Shown: positions 34,131-45,079, numbered from the stretch's first letter. The stretch: 64,000 nucleotides of DNA from Nicotiana tabacum (GCF_000715075.1 NC_134087.1:183179276-183243275), one strand, 5' to 3'. Translations and numbers: made by a program. Notes: generated by a model not told the origin, from the sequence alone.

Positions 34131-35132
34131 ATATCAATAACCTCACACTTAAGCCCTCGGCCTCACTCAGTCATCAATCTCTCCAGTCTCTTGGTCTCTC
34201 AGAAATCATTTAAACGGCCCAAACATAAGTAATATCATATATCAACAATGAACAATAACTGACGGAGGCATAATAAGCAAGAAAAGTTATGACTGAGTAC
34301 AAAACAACAATTAACAGCTAATTCAACAAGTACACGACCTTGCAGGTTTCAACAGTGATCACATAAGGCCTAAACATGATTTCTAACATGAAGTACAGTC
34401 AATTTCTATGAAAACAGAGGGAACATGTATTAAACAGTAGGCCAATTAATTCCACAGTCTCACGGGACGGACCAAGTCACAATCCCTACGGTGCACGCCC
34501 ACACGCCCGTCACCTAGCATGTGCGTCACCTCCAAAATAGTCATCCGACACAATGTCAGGGGTTTCATACCCTCAGGACCAGATTTATAACCGTTACTTA
34601 CCTCAATTCGAGCAAAATCCTACTCCGCAATGCCCTTTCCTCTCAAATCGACCTCGAATGCCTCGAATCTAGCCACAATAATTCGATTCAATCAATAAAA
34701 ATTGTAGTAATTAATTCCATATGAAATTCTACATTTTTCACTAAAAATTCGAAATTGCAATAAAAATTCTCCCGTGGGGCCCACATCTCGGAACCCGGCA
34801 AAAATTACGGAATATGAACCTCCATCCAACCACGAGTCTAATCATACCAAAATTACTAAATTTCGATAATATTTCGGCCCTCAAATCCTCAAATCTATCC
34901 GAGAGGGTTTTCAAACTCTTCCAACTAAATTCACAGATTTAATGCCAAAACTAGTAATAGATTCGGGTAATCTAACCAAAATTAAGTTAAGAGCACTTAC
35001 CCCGTTGTTTTCTCTGAAAATCTCCCGAAAATCGCTTCTCCCCGAGCTCCAATTTGGTAAAAATGGAAAATGGGACGAAATCCCATTTTCAGAACTTAAC
35101 ATTCTGTCCAGAATTTCCGTGGTTTCTATTCA

Positions 35133-35250
35133 CGCGTACTGTTCACGAGACTGTTCACGGATACTGTACACGCTACTGTTCACAGATACTGTACCTGGTT
35201 ACTATTTACGGCTACTGATCACGCAGGTGCGGTCACTGTTCACACGTGCG
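35133..35250 (+). repeat. Short tandem repeat, TACTGTTCACG units
   Basis: About nine degenerate units of 10-15 bp (TACTGTTCACG, ACTGTACACG, ACTGATCACG and similar) in the solo LTR. Confidence 0.65.
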
Positions 35251-36913
35251 AAAAATGTAGAAACTGCCCAGAAAATTTCAGCAGCCTTTTTATATCCGTT
35301 AACCTTCCGAAATCTACCCGAGGCCCTCGGAACCTCGACAAAATGCATCAACCAGTCCTAAAACATCATACGAAGTTATTCGAAACCTCAAATCACATCA
35401 AATAACGCTAAAACTGCGAATCACACCCCAATTCAAGCCTAATGAAACTAGTAACATACAACTTCTATATTCGATGCAAAAACCTATCAAATCATATCTG
35501 ATTGACTTCAAATTTTGCACGCAAGTCATAAATGACATAACGAAGCTATGAAAATTTTCAGAACTGGATTTCGACCCCGATATCAAAAGTCAAATCTCCA
35601 GTCAAACTTAAGAAATCTTTAGCCTTACATTTCTAGATTCCGTTAAATGGCGATAATTTGATCTAGGGGCCTCCGAATTCGATTTCGGGCATATGACCAA
35701 GTCCCAAATCACGATAAGGAACTACCAGAATGGTCAAAATTTTAATCCGGGTTTGTTTACTCAAAATGTTGAGCGAAGTCAACTCAGCTGAGTTTTAAAG
35801 CTCTAGTTCACAATTTAATCCATTTTTCTTATAAAAACCTTCCGAAAAATTATACGGACTGCGCACGCAAGTCGAGAAATTATTGATACTTCTTTTCAAG
35901 GTCTTAAAACACCGAGATGATTATTTAATTTAAAGATGACATTTTGGGTCATCACATCCCGTTTCTGCGGCGCGATGACCGCATCTGCAGTCCTTACACT
36001 TCCATCCCAAAATCGCATCTGCGGCCCAAGCCTCGGAGGTGCGGTTACACCAGAAGACAGCTGCTTCACTTCCTCTTCCAACTTCTAAAATTGATCCGTT
36101 AACCATCCGGAATCCACCCGAGGCCCCCGGGACCCCGACCAATCATACCAACCAGTCCCAAAACACATTACGGACTTGCTCGAGGCCTCAAATTATATCA
36201 AACAATGCTAGAATCATGAATCGACCTCTAATCCAAGCTTAATGAACTTTAGAATTTTAAACTTCAACATTCGATGACGAGACCTATCAAATTACATCCG
36301 ATTGACCTCAAATTTTGCACACAAGTCATACTTGACGTTACAGACCTACTCCAACTTCCGGAATTGGATTCCGACCCCGATATCAAAAAGTCCACTCCCA
36401 GTCAAACTTCTCAAAAACCTTTAAATTTCTATCTTTAGCCAAATGACTCACGGACCTACGAATTCACTTCCGATCACACTCCCAACACCAAAATCACCAT
36501 ACGGAGCTATTCCCAGACTCGGAATCCCAAACGGACATTGATAACACTGAAATGCACTTTAACCCAAACTTATGAAATTCTTCCAAAATGCTAACTTCCA
36601 AAATAGGTGCCGAAATGTTCCCAGGTTTTCCAAAACCTGGTCCGGACATACGCTCAAGTTTGAAATCATCATACTAACCTGCTGGAACCTTCGAATCTCA
36701 ATTCCGAGGTCGTTTACTCAAAAATCCTATCTTAGTTAATTCTTTCAACTTAAAGCTTCCGAAATGAGAATCCTCTTTCCAAATCAACTCTGAATTCCCC
36801 AGAATTCAATTCCGACCATGCGAACAAGTCATAATACTTGAAGCGAAGCTACTTATAGCCTCAAACTGCTGAATGATGTGCTAGAGCTCAGAACGACCGA
36901 TCGGTTCGTTACA

Positions 36914-37159
36914 CAATCCGTTATATACAATTTTTACCACTTTCAAGAATTTAAATTCCTCAAACTATTAAAAGATTTTTAATGTGATATTTCAGGAATT
37001 TTACCATGGCCTTTCTGACTGATAAGGACAAATAGAATATTGGGAAAACGTGTTATATAGAGATTGATGGCTCAATTAGTCAGTAGACATAATGTCTTTG
37101 ATATTGATTTGCCACAGAAGTACATAGGAATAAATGTATCTACAAATACAGAGACAAAC
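36914..37159 (+). other. Host DNA between Tekay-like element and MULE
   Basis: No gene. 36950-37070 resembles 18960-19090 upstream of the F-box pseudogene. It ends with the MULE target duplication AGAGACAAAC (37150-37159). Confidence 0.55.
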
Positions 37160-37355
37160 GAGTTCGGAATCCAATTGTGGTTCTTTTGGACTCAAATTAT
37201 TAAAATAGGTGGGAAAAAAAATACTTAGTGACCAAACTATATAAAATGCGGTTTTAAAACACACTTTACCTTAACGGCCGTTTGGGATGCTTTACCTTAA
37301 TGTCCTTCAAAACCACGTTTTATATAAAATGCAGTTTCAAACCACGCTTTAACTG
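37160..37355 (+). repeat. Left terminal inverted repeat of MULE
   Basis: Reverse complement of 40645-40833 with scattered mismatches. Internal copies of AAACCACGTTTTA-like words continue to about 37440. Confidence 0.8.
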
Positions 37356-38179
37356 AAGCTGATAAGACGTTTAGGTAAAACGTGGTTTGATAAAGTGCTT
37401 TATATAAAACGCTTTAGTAAACCACGTTTTACCTATTCAAATACCCGTCCCCTTCCTTTCCCCCACGCCCAAACCAGAAAGCAACCCCTCATCTCCATTT
37501 TTAAAATAGTTCCAGCGGTCCCCCCTTCCCCCCAATTAACGACGCAAAAAGCTCGAGTGGACCCCACCCGTCCCACAAAAAGTAAAGAGTGTTGGTCTCA
37601 CATCCTAGCTAAGGCCTTCTCTCGTTGTGGGTTGTTCATTTCTGACTCAAATCTTCAATTTTTCAACTTTCCAAAAAACATAAATCGAGGTATTCCGATT
37701 TAGTTTTTGTCGAAACTCGTATAAAATTGCATATTAGTTGTTTTACATGTGTTCTATGTTGTTTTGTGTGTTTTTTGCGATTAAAATGGTACGTTATTTT
37801 TATCCGAACTTAGATATTAATGTACTAAAAAATATGTAAAAGCAGAGAAATCATTATTATTTGTTAAAAAAATTTAAATAAGTTTTTATTGTTATAGATG
37901 TATTTTCGTGAATGTTTTGTGATTAAATATATTTATTATTTTTATCTGATTTATATTATTTATTTGCTTAAAGATTAGTAAAATAGTGCCCTTTTAGGGT
38001 AGTAGAATGTATTGCCTTTTAGCGTAATAAAATGAAGTGCTTTTTTGCGTAGTATCCCTGTAGTTTAAGTGTCTCTTATACTCAAAAATACGTCAAAATA
38101 ATTGATAGATCAAACACAAACTCTGTCCAATTATAGTCAATGATCGTAAGAAAATAACATGAGAAAAGAACAACATTTT

Positions 38180-38615
38180 CCGAATATCTTGGTGCTACTG
38201 GGCCGCAAATATCGAGCCCGGAGCCCATATGTGAATATTTAATAATTAAATATTATATAATTATAAAAATTAATTATTTAATTTACAAACAAACATATAC
38301 AATAATAAAACTAACATATACAAGAATTCAGGATATCTTGGTGCTACTGGGTCCCAAATATCGAGCTTGAAACCCATATGTGAATATTTAATAATTAAAT
38401 ACTGTTTAAATATAAAAATTAATTATTTAATTTACAAACAAACATATAAAATTATAAAAACTAACATGTAAAATAATAAAACTAACACATACAAGAATTC
38501 GGGATATCTTGGTGCTACTAAGCCTCAAATATCGAGCCTGGAACCTATATGTGAATATTTAATAATCAAATATTGTATAACTATAAAAATTAATTATTTA
38601 ATTTACAAACAAAAC
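38180..38615 (+). repeat. Three tandem units of about 150-170 bp inside the MULE
   Basis: Each starts ATATCTTGGTGCTACT (about 38184, 38332, 38504) and runs through TGTGAATATTTAATAAT and ATTAATTATTTAATTTAC. The third is cut off by the transposase remnant. Confidence 0.75.
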
Positions 38616-40350
38616 CATCAATTGTTGGTTTAAATGCCAGAACACGTATTTGAACATATATTCCGGTATTCCTGCACTCCGCTCAAGCATCCATTCAACA
38701 ACAGTCCAGGGGTTAAAGTGTTGCAATACGGCCATGTACCTGGGTAGAGATGTAAATGACTTATCCCAGTCACCATAACAATTTTAAATGCACATTTGCG
38801 CCCGAGATATACCTTTCTTTTGGTAATAGCACCCCCATATTCCTGGTGGACGGATGTAATACACTCTTTGATCTTGTACCTTATGGGCGCTTCAATGTGT
38901 GGAATCAATTGAAGAGAAATCAAGTCAACATCCAAGTTGAAGTGATTCCCATTGATTGTATCCATTTCACAATTATGGGTGCTAATATATTTACCTACTT
39001 TCCACAATCCTGTTTTATTTTTGCCCGCACGTACCATCCAATGACAACCCGTAAACCATCTATGGCAAAAAATCTTGTATACATCCGGACTTGGCTCCCA
39101 AACCATCATCTCACGACACTCTTTTACATTGTACATTTACACCGCCCTGCTTAGCCGCGCTTTATCAGGAAAAAGTATGCCCTTTGCCAACACCGTTGAT
39201 CTAGACTCATCCCACATTGCTGTCCGAATTTCGTCAAAATCCCTTGTGAGGGCATTCATATCCGGCATACTTGGCAAATGATCAAGGTAGGCAATATGCC
39301 TTAAATGAAATGGCATGTGGGACTCGTACACTCTTGGTCTAACGGGAGGTGGAGCATGCTCCCTCGTCAAATCAGGTTCGGCATTCTTTTCCTCCTCCTC
39401 ATCACCCTCATCGGGGAAGGGTATGTCATCTCCAGACTCATCGGTATTGTTGTCATAATCACTATTATCTTCCTAACTCTACGCATCTGCCAAATTCCAA
39501 GTAAATACATCGTCTACAAGCAACTGAGTGAGGACAAGACCATCAAATTGCTCGTTTTCACTGCACAAATAACAAAATAATATGCTACTCAAATTGATAA
39601 ATACTTTACATATAGCTATATCACTTCACTTACAAGTCGTAATGTGTTGACATTCCATGATAGACATTATCCTATTGGTGATGACTCCCGGATGGACCAC
39701 CGTGATCCAACACACTAAAACTAGGCATATTCCAACTGCGCGCGAGTTCATAGCTTGTAAAATTCATATCTGGTTGGTACCCCCTGTGGAATATATGAGT
39801 GTTAATACAAATTCAATACAACAAAAATAAATGTCGTAACACAAAGGAAAATTGAAGTTTACCAGCCGTCTTGTGGATTATGTAAAGTAGGAGAGAAATT
39901 ATCTCCTCGCTCCTCATTCACCCGTGGAGATAAGTTTAGATCCAGCCAAATTCTTTCAGCTGGAACCTGTTCAGCTAAAACTGCTCCAAAATAACCACCC
40001 GATGATTGAGAGTTATCCCTGCTTTGCGCAACCTCATTATTGCGAACGTCTTCAACCTTCACGTACATTTCCAATATTTTTATCAAAATAAATTCCCAGT
40101 ATTCATCCGGAGTCCCCAAAAAATCTCTCATAGTTTCATCATCTTCGATGTTAAACTTAGCGTAACAAGCAACCCCTTGCGGAGTCACAGAATACGGATA
40201 TCTTCCGGTTATTTTAAGATTCACCGAACGTTTTCTCACACTCATTTTATTGCATAACAACGATACCAGTCTATCGTACTCCATGGTAAGTAGCAACTTA
40301 ACATGACTCTGTGGAGATAAACTATAGCTCACTGAGTTATTCGCCACCAC
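38600..40350 (-). pseudogene. MULE transposase 5' part, three exons, decayed
   Basis: Exon 1 (40350-39863) starts at an ATG and encodes a PB1-like N-terminal domain (DRLVSLLCNKMSVRKRSVNL ... VTPQGVACYAKFNIEDD). Exon 2 (39783 to about 39648) joins in frame through GT/AG borders. Exon 3 (from about 39560) holds an acidic linker (ESGDDIPFPDEGDEEEE) and then the MuDR N-terminal DNA-binding region: MYNVKECREMMVWEPSPDVY, CHRWFTGCHWMVRAGKNKTG and YISTHNCEMDTI. Stops are a TAG in exon 2, two TAGs early in exon 3 and a TAA at about 39137. A one-base shift near 38777 is followed by a readable YGDWDKSFTSLPRYMAVLQ stretch. The catalytic DDE domain and SWIM finger are absent, so this copy cannot supply transposase. 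Confidence 0.8.
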
Positions 40351-40644
40351 AACCTCAACCCCCCTCCCTCCAATATAATGAAACCCTTACTTTTCGCTCT
40401 TCAGACATTATGAAAAAACGCTTGAGAATTTAACAAGAAGAAAAATTTATCAAAAGTTGAGAATATTTTTGAATGAATTTTTGCAAAACCCTTAATGCCT
40501 TCAAATAAGGCAATGCCCAATCCCGGGAGGAGGAGGGGGGTCAATATTTTGGAGGTAGAATGCTTTTAAAAGGAAGTTTTACGCATTTGAATTATTATTA
40601 TTTCAGTTAAGCGTAGAAGAGTTATTAGTGGGCCCACAAAATAG

Positions 40645-40833
40645 GTAAAGCGTGGTTTGAAAATGCGTTTTATATAAAACGTTGTTTTGAAACCCGCTTT
40701 ACCCTAACGTCCGAAACGGCCGTTAAGGTAAAGCGCGGTTTAAACAACATTTTATATAGTTTGATCACCAATTTTTTTTCCTACCTATTTCGGTATTTTG
40801 ACTCCAAAAGAATCACAATTGGATTCCGGACTC
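40645..40833 (-). repeat. Right terminal inverted repeat of MULE
   Basis: Pairs with 37160-37355. It ends ...GGATTCCGGACTC before the target duplication. Confidence 0.8.
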
Positions 40834-42288
40834 AGAGATAAACCAATACAACGGTAATCTTTAAGCATTCTAGTCCATCTATATGGAGCGGAGAAGATAG
40901 GTATGTTCCATTTGATGTAGAGAACGGTTCCTAGTATTTGATAATTCGAAATGAAAATCTTGTATATTAAATTTTTTCTTGTTTATATGTAAATATAACA
41001 GAAAATATATTTCAATATTAATGACACAAGAAAATCACATTATTTCTATAAATAATTATTATTGATCGAGCACTTTTCCTTTCTTTTTTAGGTTTAGGAG
41101 ACCTTTTTTTCTTTGTCTCATATTTTACATAGCTATAATTGGTTTTACGAAATATTAGAAAGAATTTTAAAGCTAGCTAGGACTTCTTATAAAGAAAAAT
41201 AGGTTTTCAAGGCGGGGATTTTTATATTCAATACCGGAAGGTATTCAAATTAACATAGTTGATTGATGTGTGTGTTGCCATTATGAGATAATTAAAATCA
41301 ATTAAAGCTAAGCAAAAAGAGAACTTAGGCTCCGAAGTATATTTATCTATATCTATATTTATCTATCAATAATATGTTGATCAACTTTTACCCTTTCGTA
41401 ATTGCATCTATATTGGTAAATTTGTAATTACAATTAATCTAATTTTTTTATTATTCTCTTCTATTTGTTTTTAACTTTTTATGTGATGCGAATTTTGATG
41501 TTTATTACAAATACACCACTTTGAGTCTTATAGATTTTCGTGCATAAATAAAAAAAAAAAAGTACTTTAGTATTTAGGACTAAACTAATATTTCATAATT
41601 TCAATTTAACCACAATCCTTCAAAACTGCGTATGAAGAAAATTGTCTACTTTTGCTGTGAGAAACATTTTTCGCAACTTTGTGCTTATCAAAAAAAAAAA
41701 AAAAAGATACTTTAAACAATTTCCTCTCCTTTCCGAAATCAAATGGTAGAATATAAGTCCATCTACGCTTCTAAAATTACAATAAGGTATTTAAGAACTT
41801 CTGTCACATAAGGTTTCCTTCTTATATAAGCTGAGTAAATATAATTAATATTAATTATTTTTAGAATATTATATTTTTAAAATATTATTTTACAATTCAA
41901 ATATATTTTAAATAATATTTATGTTTTTTACAATTTAATATTCAATAATTGATATAGGAAAACGCACAACGCGACTACGCTAATAGAAGTAGTCGTTAAT
42001 CATTAATTAAGTAGTAGTAGAAGTCATAAATTCATCCACCATCTACAGAAAAGTAGTATATAAATTATCAATACCGAAGTAGATATCTATCAGCATTGTT
42101 ATATGACGATCTATCCATATCAAAATTCTAATATTAAACAAAAAGAAAAAAAATAAACTATAAGCATTTAAAAAGGTCATGGGCATTTTCCGTTTGTATA
42201 ACAATGTATATTGCCTAATTATATTGATAAAATATTGGAAGGAAATATGATAAATATGGAAATTGTAATTGTATTCTTGGTAGGTTAT
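40834..42288 (+). other. AT-rich host spacer
   Basis: No coding sequence or structured RNA was seen. It contains two A-runs (about 41548-41560 and 41691-41705) and a very AT-rich stretch (41835-41960). Its last bases TTGTATTCTTGGTAGGTTAT match 19127-19142 upstream of the F-box pseudogene. Confidence 0.55.
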
Positions 42289-43646
42289 TGATAAGTTGGT
42301 AAAATACCAACTTATCTCCTCTTAATACTTAATCTTTTGTATAATTTTATTGAGAAACTAAGGTATGTATTGATGTTTATTGGCATATTTCAGGTGTCAA
42401 GTGATTTAGAAGTGATGGTGAAGAAATTGTGTGAAAAACAAGTCAAAATATGTCAAAATTGTGAGAAATGGAAGGCTGCCAGTTTTTACCCTATGCGATC
42501 GCGTGTTACTTAATGCAATCGCATAAGCTTAAGCGTATGAACCAGTGTAAACACGTATGAGTACATGTGAACGCATAAAGGAAAGCCCAGTCTGCGGCTG
42601 GTCAACAAACTTGTGCGAACGCAGAGGACCATATGCGATCACATACCTGGGAGAATTTATTCTCTGCGATCGCGGTTGCACTGTTGCTAACACATAGAGT
42701 AAATCCTGGGCAGTTCTGGGTAGTTTTGGAATTTCACACCGTCGTTCCCCAAGCCATTTAATACACACCCTAGCAGATATTTTGAGGATCTTTGGCATAT
42801 TTTCAGTTCTAAAGACTAGAGAGAACATGTTTTGCACACACACTTGGGTTTTGAAGATTTCAAGCTTGTGGTTAAGGATTTCTTACCCATTTATGTTTAT
42901 TTCTTCATTTTCTTATTTTGTATTGAATATTTAAGTGTGTATTTATTTCCAACACTTGAATCTTATTTATGAAAATATTCATATTTAAAGTGTGGGTTAA
43001 ATTAAATACCTTGTTGTGCTTATGTATTGAATGATTTTCAATTATTTATGAAGTGAGTTATTGTTTCTTTAGTGTTTCCAAAGGGATTAGCTAACCCTAG
43101 GACTCGCCCATTAACTCCGAATTAGTTTTGGAAAAGAGAATTTAGGGTTGGGAAAGATTAATTAACAAAAACTTGATGCGTTAACACTCATTTTATAGAT
43201 TCTACCTAGGGATAGGATTGAACTACTTGTATCCATATTCGCGTGTGCTTAATCTCTTAATTGTTTTAGGGATAATTCAATTAGGAAGTCTTGTTAGTCT
43301 TTGGAAGAAGCTAGTATAGAATTATTACCGATGGCTAATTAACATAAACTCGTTCATATTTGTAAAATCGTGAAATACATTGGATCGTTACTTGAGTGTA
43401 ATTCCCGATGCATCCATCCTTGTAGCCATTCATCATTTTACTTGCTTTCTAGGTTAGTTTACATTTCCGCATTTAGGTAAAAATATTTTCTAAAATCAAT
43501 TCTAAGTGTTTGGCATTGCATAACAAGTGATAATTCTCTTACATTCCTAATCGCCTACATATTGTTCTCTATGGGATTCAACCCCGACTCATAGTTGGGT
43601 ATATTATATTGCATGCGATCGTGAGTAGTGGATTTGGACGTCATCA
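42289..43646 (+). repeat. 5' LTR of element 2
   Basis: TGATAAGTTGG ... GACGTCATCA, about 1358 bp, clearly related to 8929-10352. The hairpin GATAAGTTGGTA-AAA-TACCAACTTATC lies at 42290-42316. TGCGATCGCA-type words lie at 42493-42503, 42513-42524, 42633-42644 and 42664-42675. Confidence 0.85.
42290..42316 (+). other. Terminal 12-bp-stem hairpin at LTR start
   Basis: Same stem as 8930-8956, but the loop is AAA instead of TTT, so the whole 27-bp unit is the exact reverse complement of the one in element 1. Confidence 0.9.
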
Positions 43647-43649
43647 AAA

Positions 43650-43667
43650 TTGGGGTCATTGCCGGGG
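43650..43667 (+). promoter_or_regulatory. Degenerate primer binding site of element 2
   Basis: TGGGGTCATTGCCGGGGA: three changes from the tRNA-Asp complement TGGCGCCGTTGCCGGGGA, at the same spot as in element 1. Confidence 0.7.
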
Positions 43668-43807
43668 AACAATTTGGAGTAATTTAGGTTGTTTGAGAAA
43701 TAAGCATAAGTGCTTTGGTCCAAACTTATGAATATTTGTATAATTATTTTTCTTACCTTAGTCTATTTTTCTTGTTTGTTTCTTGTTTATTTTCTTATTT
43801 TTGAAAA

Positions 43808-45055
43808 ATGGCATCATTTAATGAAATTGGCCGGATGGTAGTTGTTCATACTTTGATGACCCTTGTCCTTATTGTGGAGGACCACACTCGTGGCAAAATT
43901 ATTTAAATTCTCCTGGGGGTGGATTGTGCGCACAATCTCAAACTCATGAGTTGAGTATTTGTGATAAGTGTGGTTGTCAAAATGGTCATTGGGATGATTG
44001 TGATTATTTGTCCTTCCCTTCCCCAAACCCCCGCTATGATGATTCTACTTTTTGTGATGAAAATGATAGGGCTATGGAAGTGGAAGAAGTTGAGCATGGT
44101 CAAAATGGAGAGTTCAAGCTCATGTTAGAATGCCTACTTGAAGGAGGAAACAAAGAACAAAGTACCTTGGAGGAGCTTTTGGAAAATAGTTTTTAAAATA
44201 ACTTGGCACTTGAAAGGTTGCACTCACAAATGGGAGAAATGCTTGAAGCTTTAGAGGTCCAAAAAGCCTCGGAAGTTATTGATAGCTAAGAATTTTCCTT
44301 AGATGTGGAAGCCGAAAATCCTTCCTTGGCGCTTGATCAAAATCCAAGAAGAACTCTCAAATGCTCAAAATGAGAAGATGATGCTCATGTTGGAGACCAT
44401 TCTTGAAAATGAGGAGAAGCACAACTTTGCAATCGAGGACTTGAAACAAGGCTTGGCTCACAATGATGAACATATCTACACTTTGGAATAGCAGATGAAA
44501 ATAGTGGTTGAGGCTCACTATGCCCACCAACTTGAGAGTGTGGAAGGAAGTCAAAAAGAGTCCGATTTCGAGGAAGAAAGTGAGCTCTACTTTGAGGAAT
44601 CAAGAATTGAACATCCGTCAACCGACTCCATGAGTGTTAATGATGCCAAGAAAAATATGAAATTAGAGTCATCCGGTGTAAATAAAAATTTGGTTGAGAT
44701 TGACTCTAGTTCCAGGGGAAAAGAGGATGTCAAAATCTGGGAAGAATTGCAATTTGGAGGTTTGATGTCACATTCCAAGCATTTTTAAACATTGGAATTG
44801 TGTGGTGAAATGGGAATTGAAATACACGAGTCAGTGAGGGATTGCGAGGAGGAAAGACAAAAGCCATACATTTTACAATTTGGGGGAACAAGAAGGCAAA
44901 ATGACATTCCTCACATGAAAGCTAAGAAGTGCAAAATGGAGAAATTAAATCTTGGCTTGATCATCTACTTACCACCCCCCACCGCTCGTGGTCACAATCT
45001 TGATTCCAAGTTGGGTGCCCAATTCATATCATCCAAGTGGCGAGAGAAGTGGTAA
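43808..45055 (+). pseudogene. Decayed ORF1 of element 2 (variant zinc knuckle, acidic coiled coil)
   Basis: Homologous along its length to 3600-4844. It has CPYCGGPHS and CDKCGCQNGHWDDCDY (again C-X2-C-X5-H-X3-C), then MLECLLEGGNKEQSTLEELL, an acidic coiled-coil region and the C-terminus SSKWREKW. Breaks are a one-base loss near 43826, a TAA near 44194, a stop near 44287, a one-base gain near 44341, a TAG near 44489 and a TAA near 44786. Because the two copies broke independently, comparing them supports an ancestral coding frame. The likely role is nucleic-acid binding, inferred from the knuckle only. Confidence 0.65.
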
Positions 45056-45066
45056 AGTTGAGTTGT

Positions 45067-45079
45067 GTCGTGCCACGAC
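45067..45079 (+). other. Palindrome GTCGTGCCACGAC after ORF1 (element 2)
   Basis: Same position and sequence as 4856-4868, followed by GCGCTTGGTGGGAGGCAACC. Confidence 0.7.

Larger units (their letters stand above)
32855..35956 (-). mobile_element. Solo LTR, Tekay-like, 3.1 kb, TSD TCCCG
   Basis: Ends are TGTCACGACCC (32855) and GGGTCATCACA (35956), flanked by TCCCG at 32850-32854 and 35957-35961. No primer site, polypurine tract or second LTR is present, so it fits a single LTR left by LTR-LTR recombination. It contains a G-box tandem array (33905-34130) and a short TACTGTTCACG array (35133-35250). Both termini carry inverted repeats. Confidence 0.85.
27505..36913 (-). mobile_element. Tekay-like LTR element, non-coding interior, TSD CAATC, carrying a nested solo LTR
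   Basis: Outer ends are TGTCACGACCC (27505) and CGGTTCGTTACA (36913), flanked by identical CAATC (27500-27504 and 36914-36918). The initiator-tRNA-Met-type primer site on the minus strand (30991-31002) sets the orientation. The right (5') LTR is 31006-36913, about 2.8 kb once the nested solo LTR is removed. The left (3') LTR keeps only 27505-28691; a deletion joins it to interior sequence. No polymerase is seen. Confidence 0.85.
31006..36913 (-). repeat. 5' LTR of the Tekay-like element, split by a solo LTR
   Basis: Right-hand LTR interrupted at 32855-35956. GC-rich words such as CCGCTTCTGCGG and CGCATCTGCGG cluster on both sides of the insertion (32770-32835 and 35962-36060). Its outer end carries the near-palindrome AACGA-CCGATCGG-TTCGTT (36892-36910). 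Confidence 0.8.
37160..40833 (-). mobile_element. Mutator-like element (MULE) with long TIRs
   Basis: Left end 37160-37355 and right end 40645-40833 are inverted copies. Both start GAGT(T/C)CGGAATCCAATTG and contain ACTATATAAAATG and CTTTACCTTAACGGCCGTTT. The 10-bp target duplications are AGAGACAAAC (37150-37159) and AGAGATAAAC (40834-40843), one mismatch. TIR length and duplication size fit MULEs. A decayed transposase gene lies on the minus strand. Total 3.67 kb, shorter than a full coding MULE. Confidence 0.85.
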
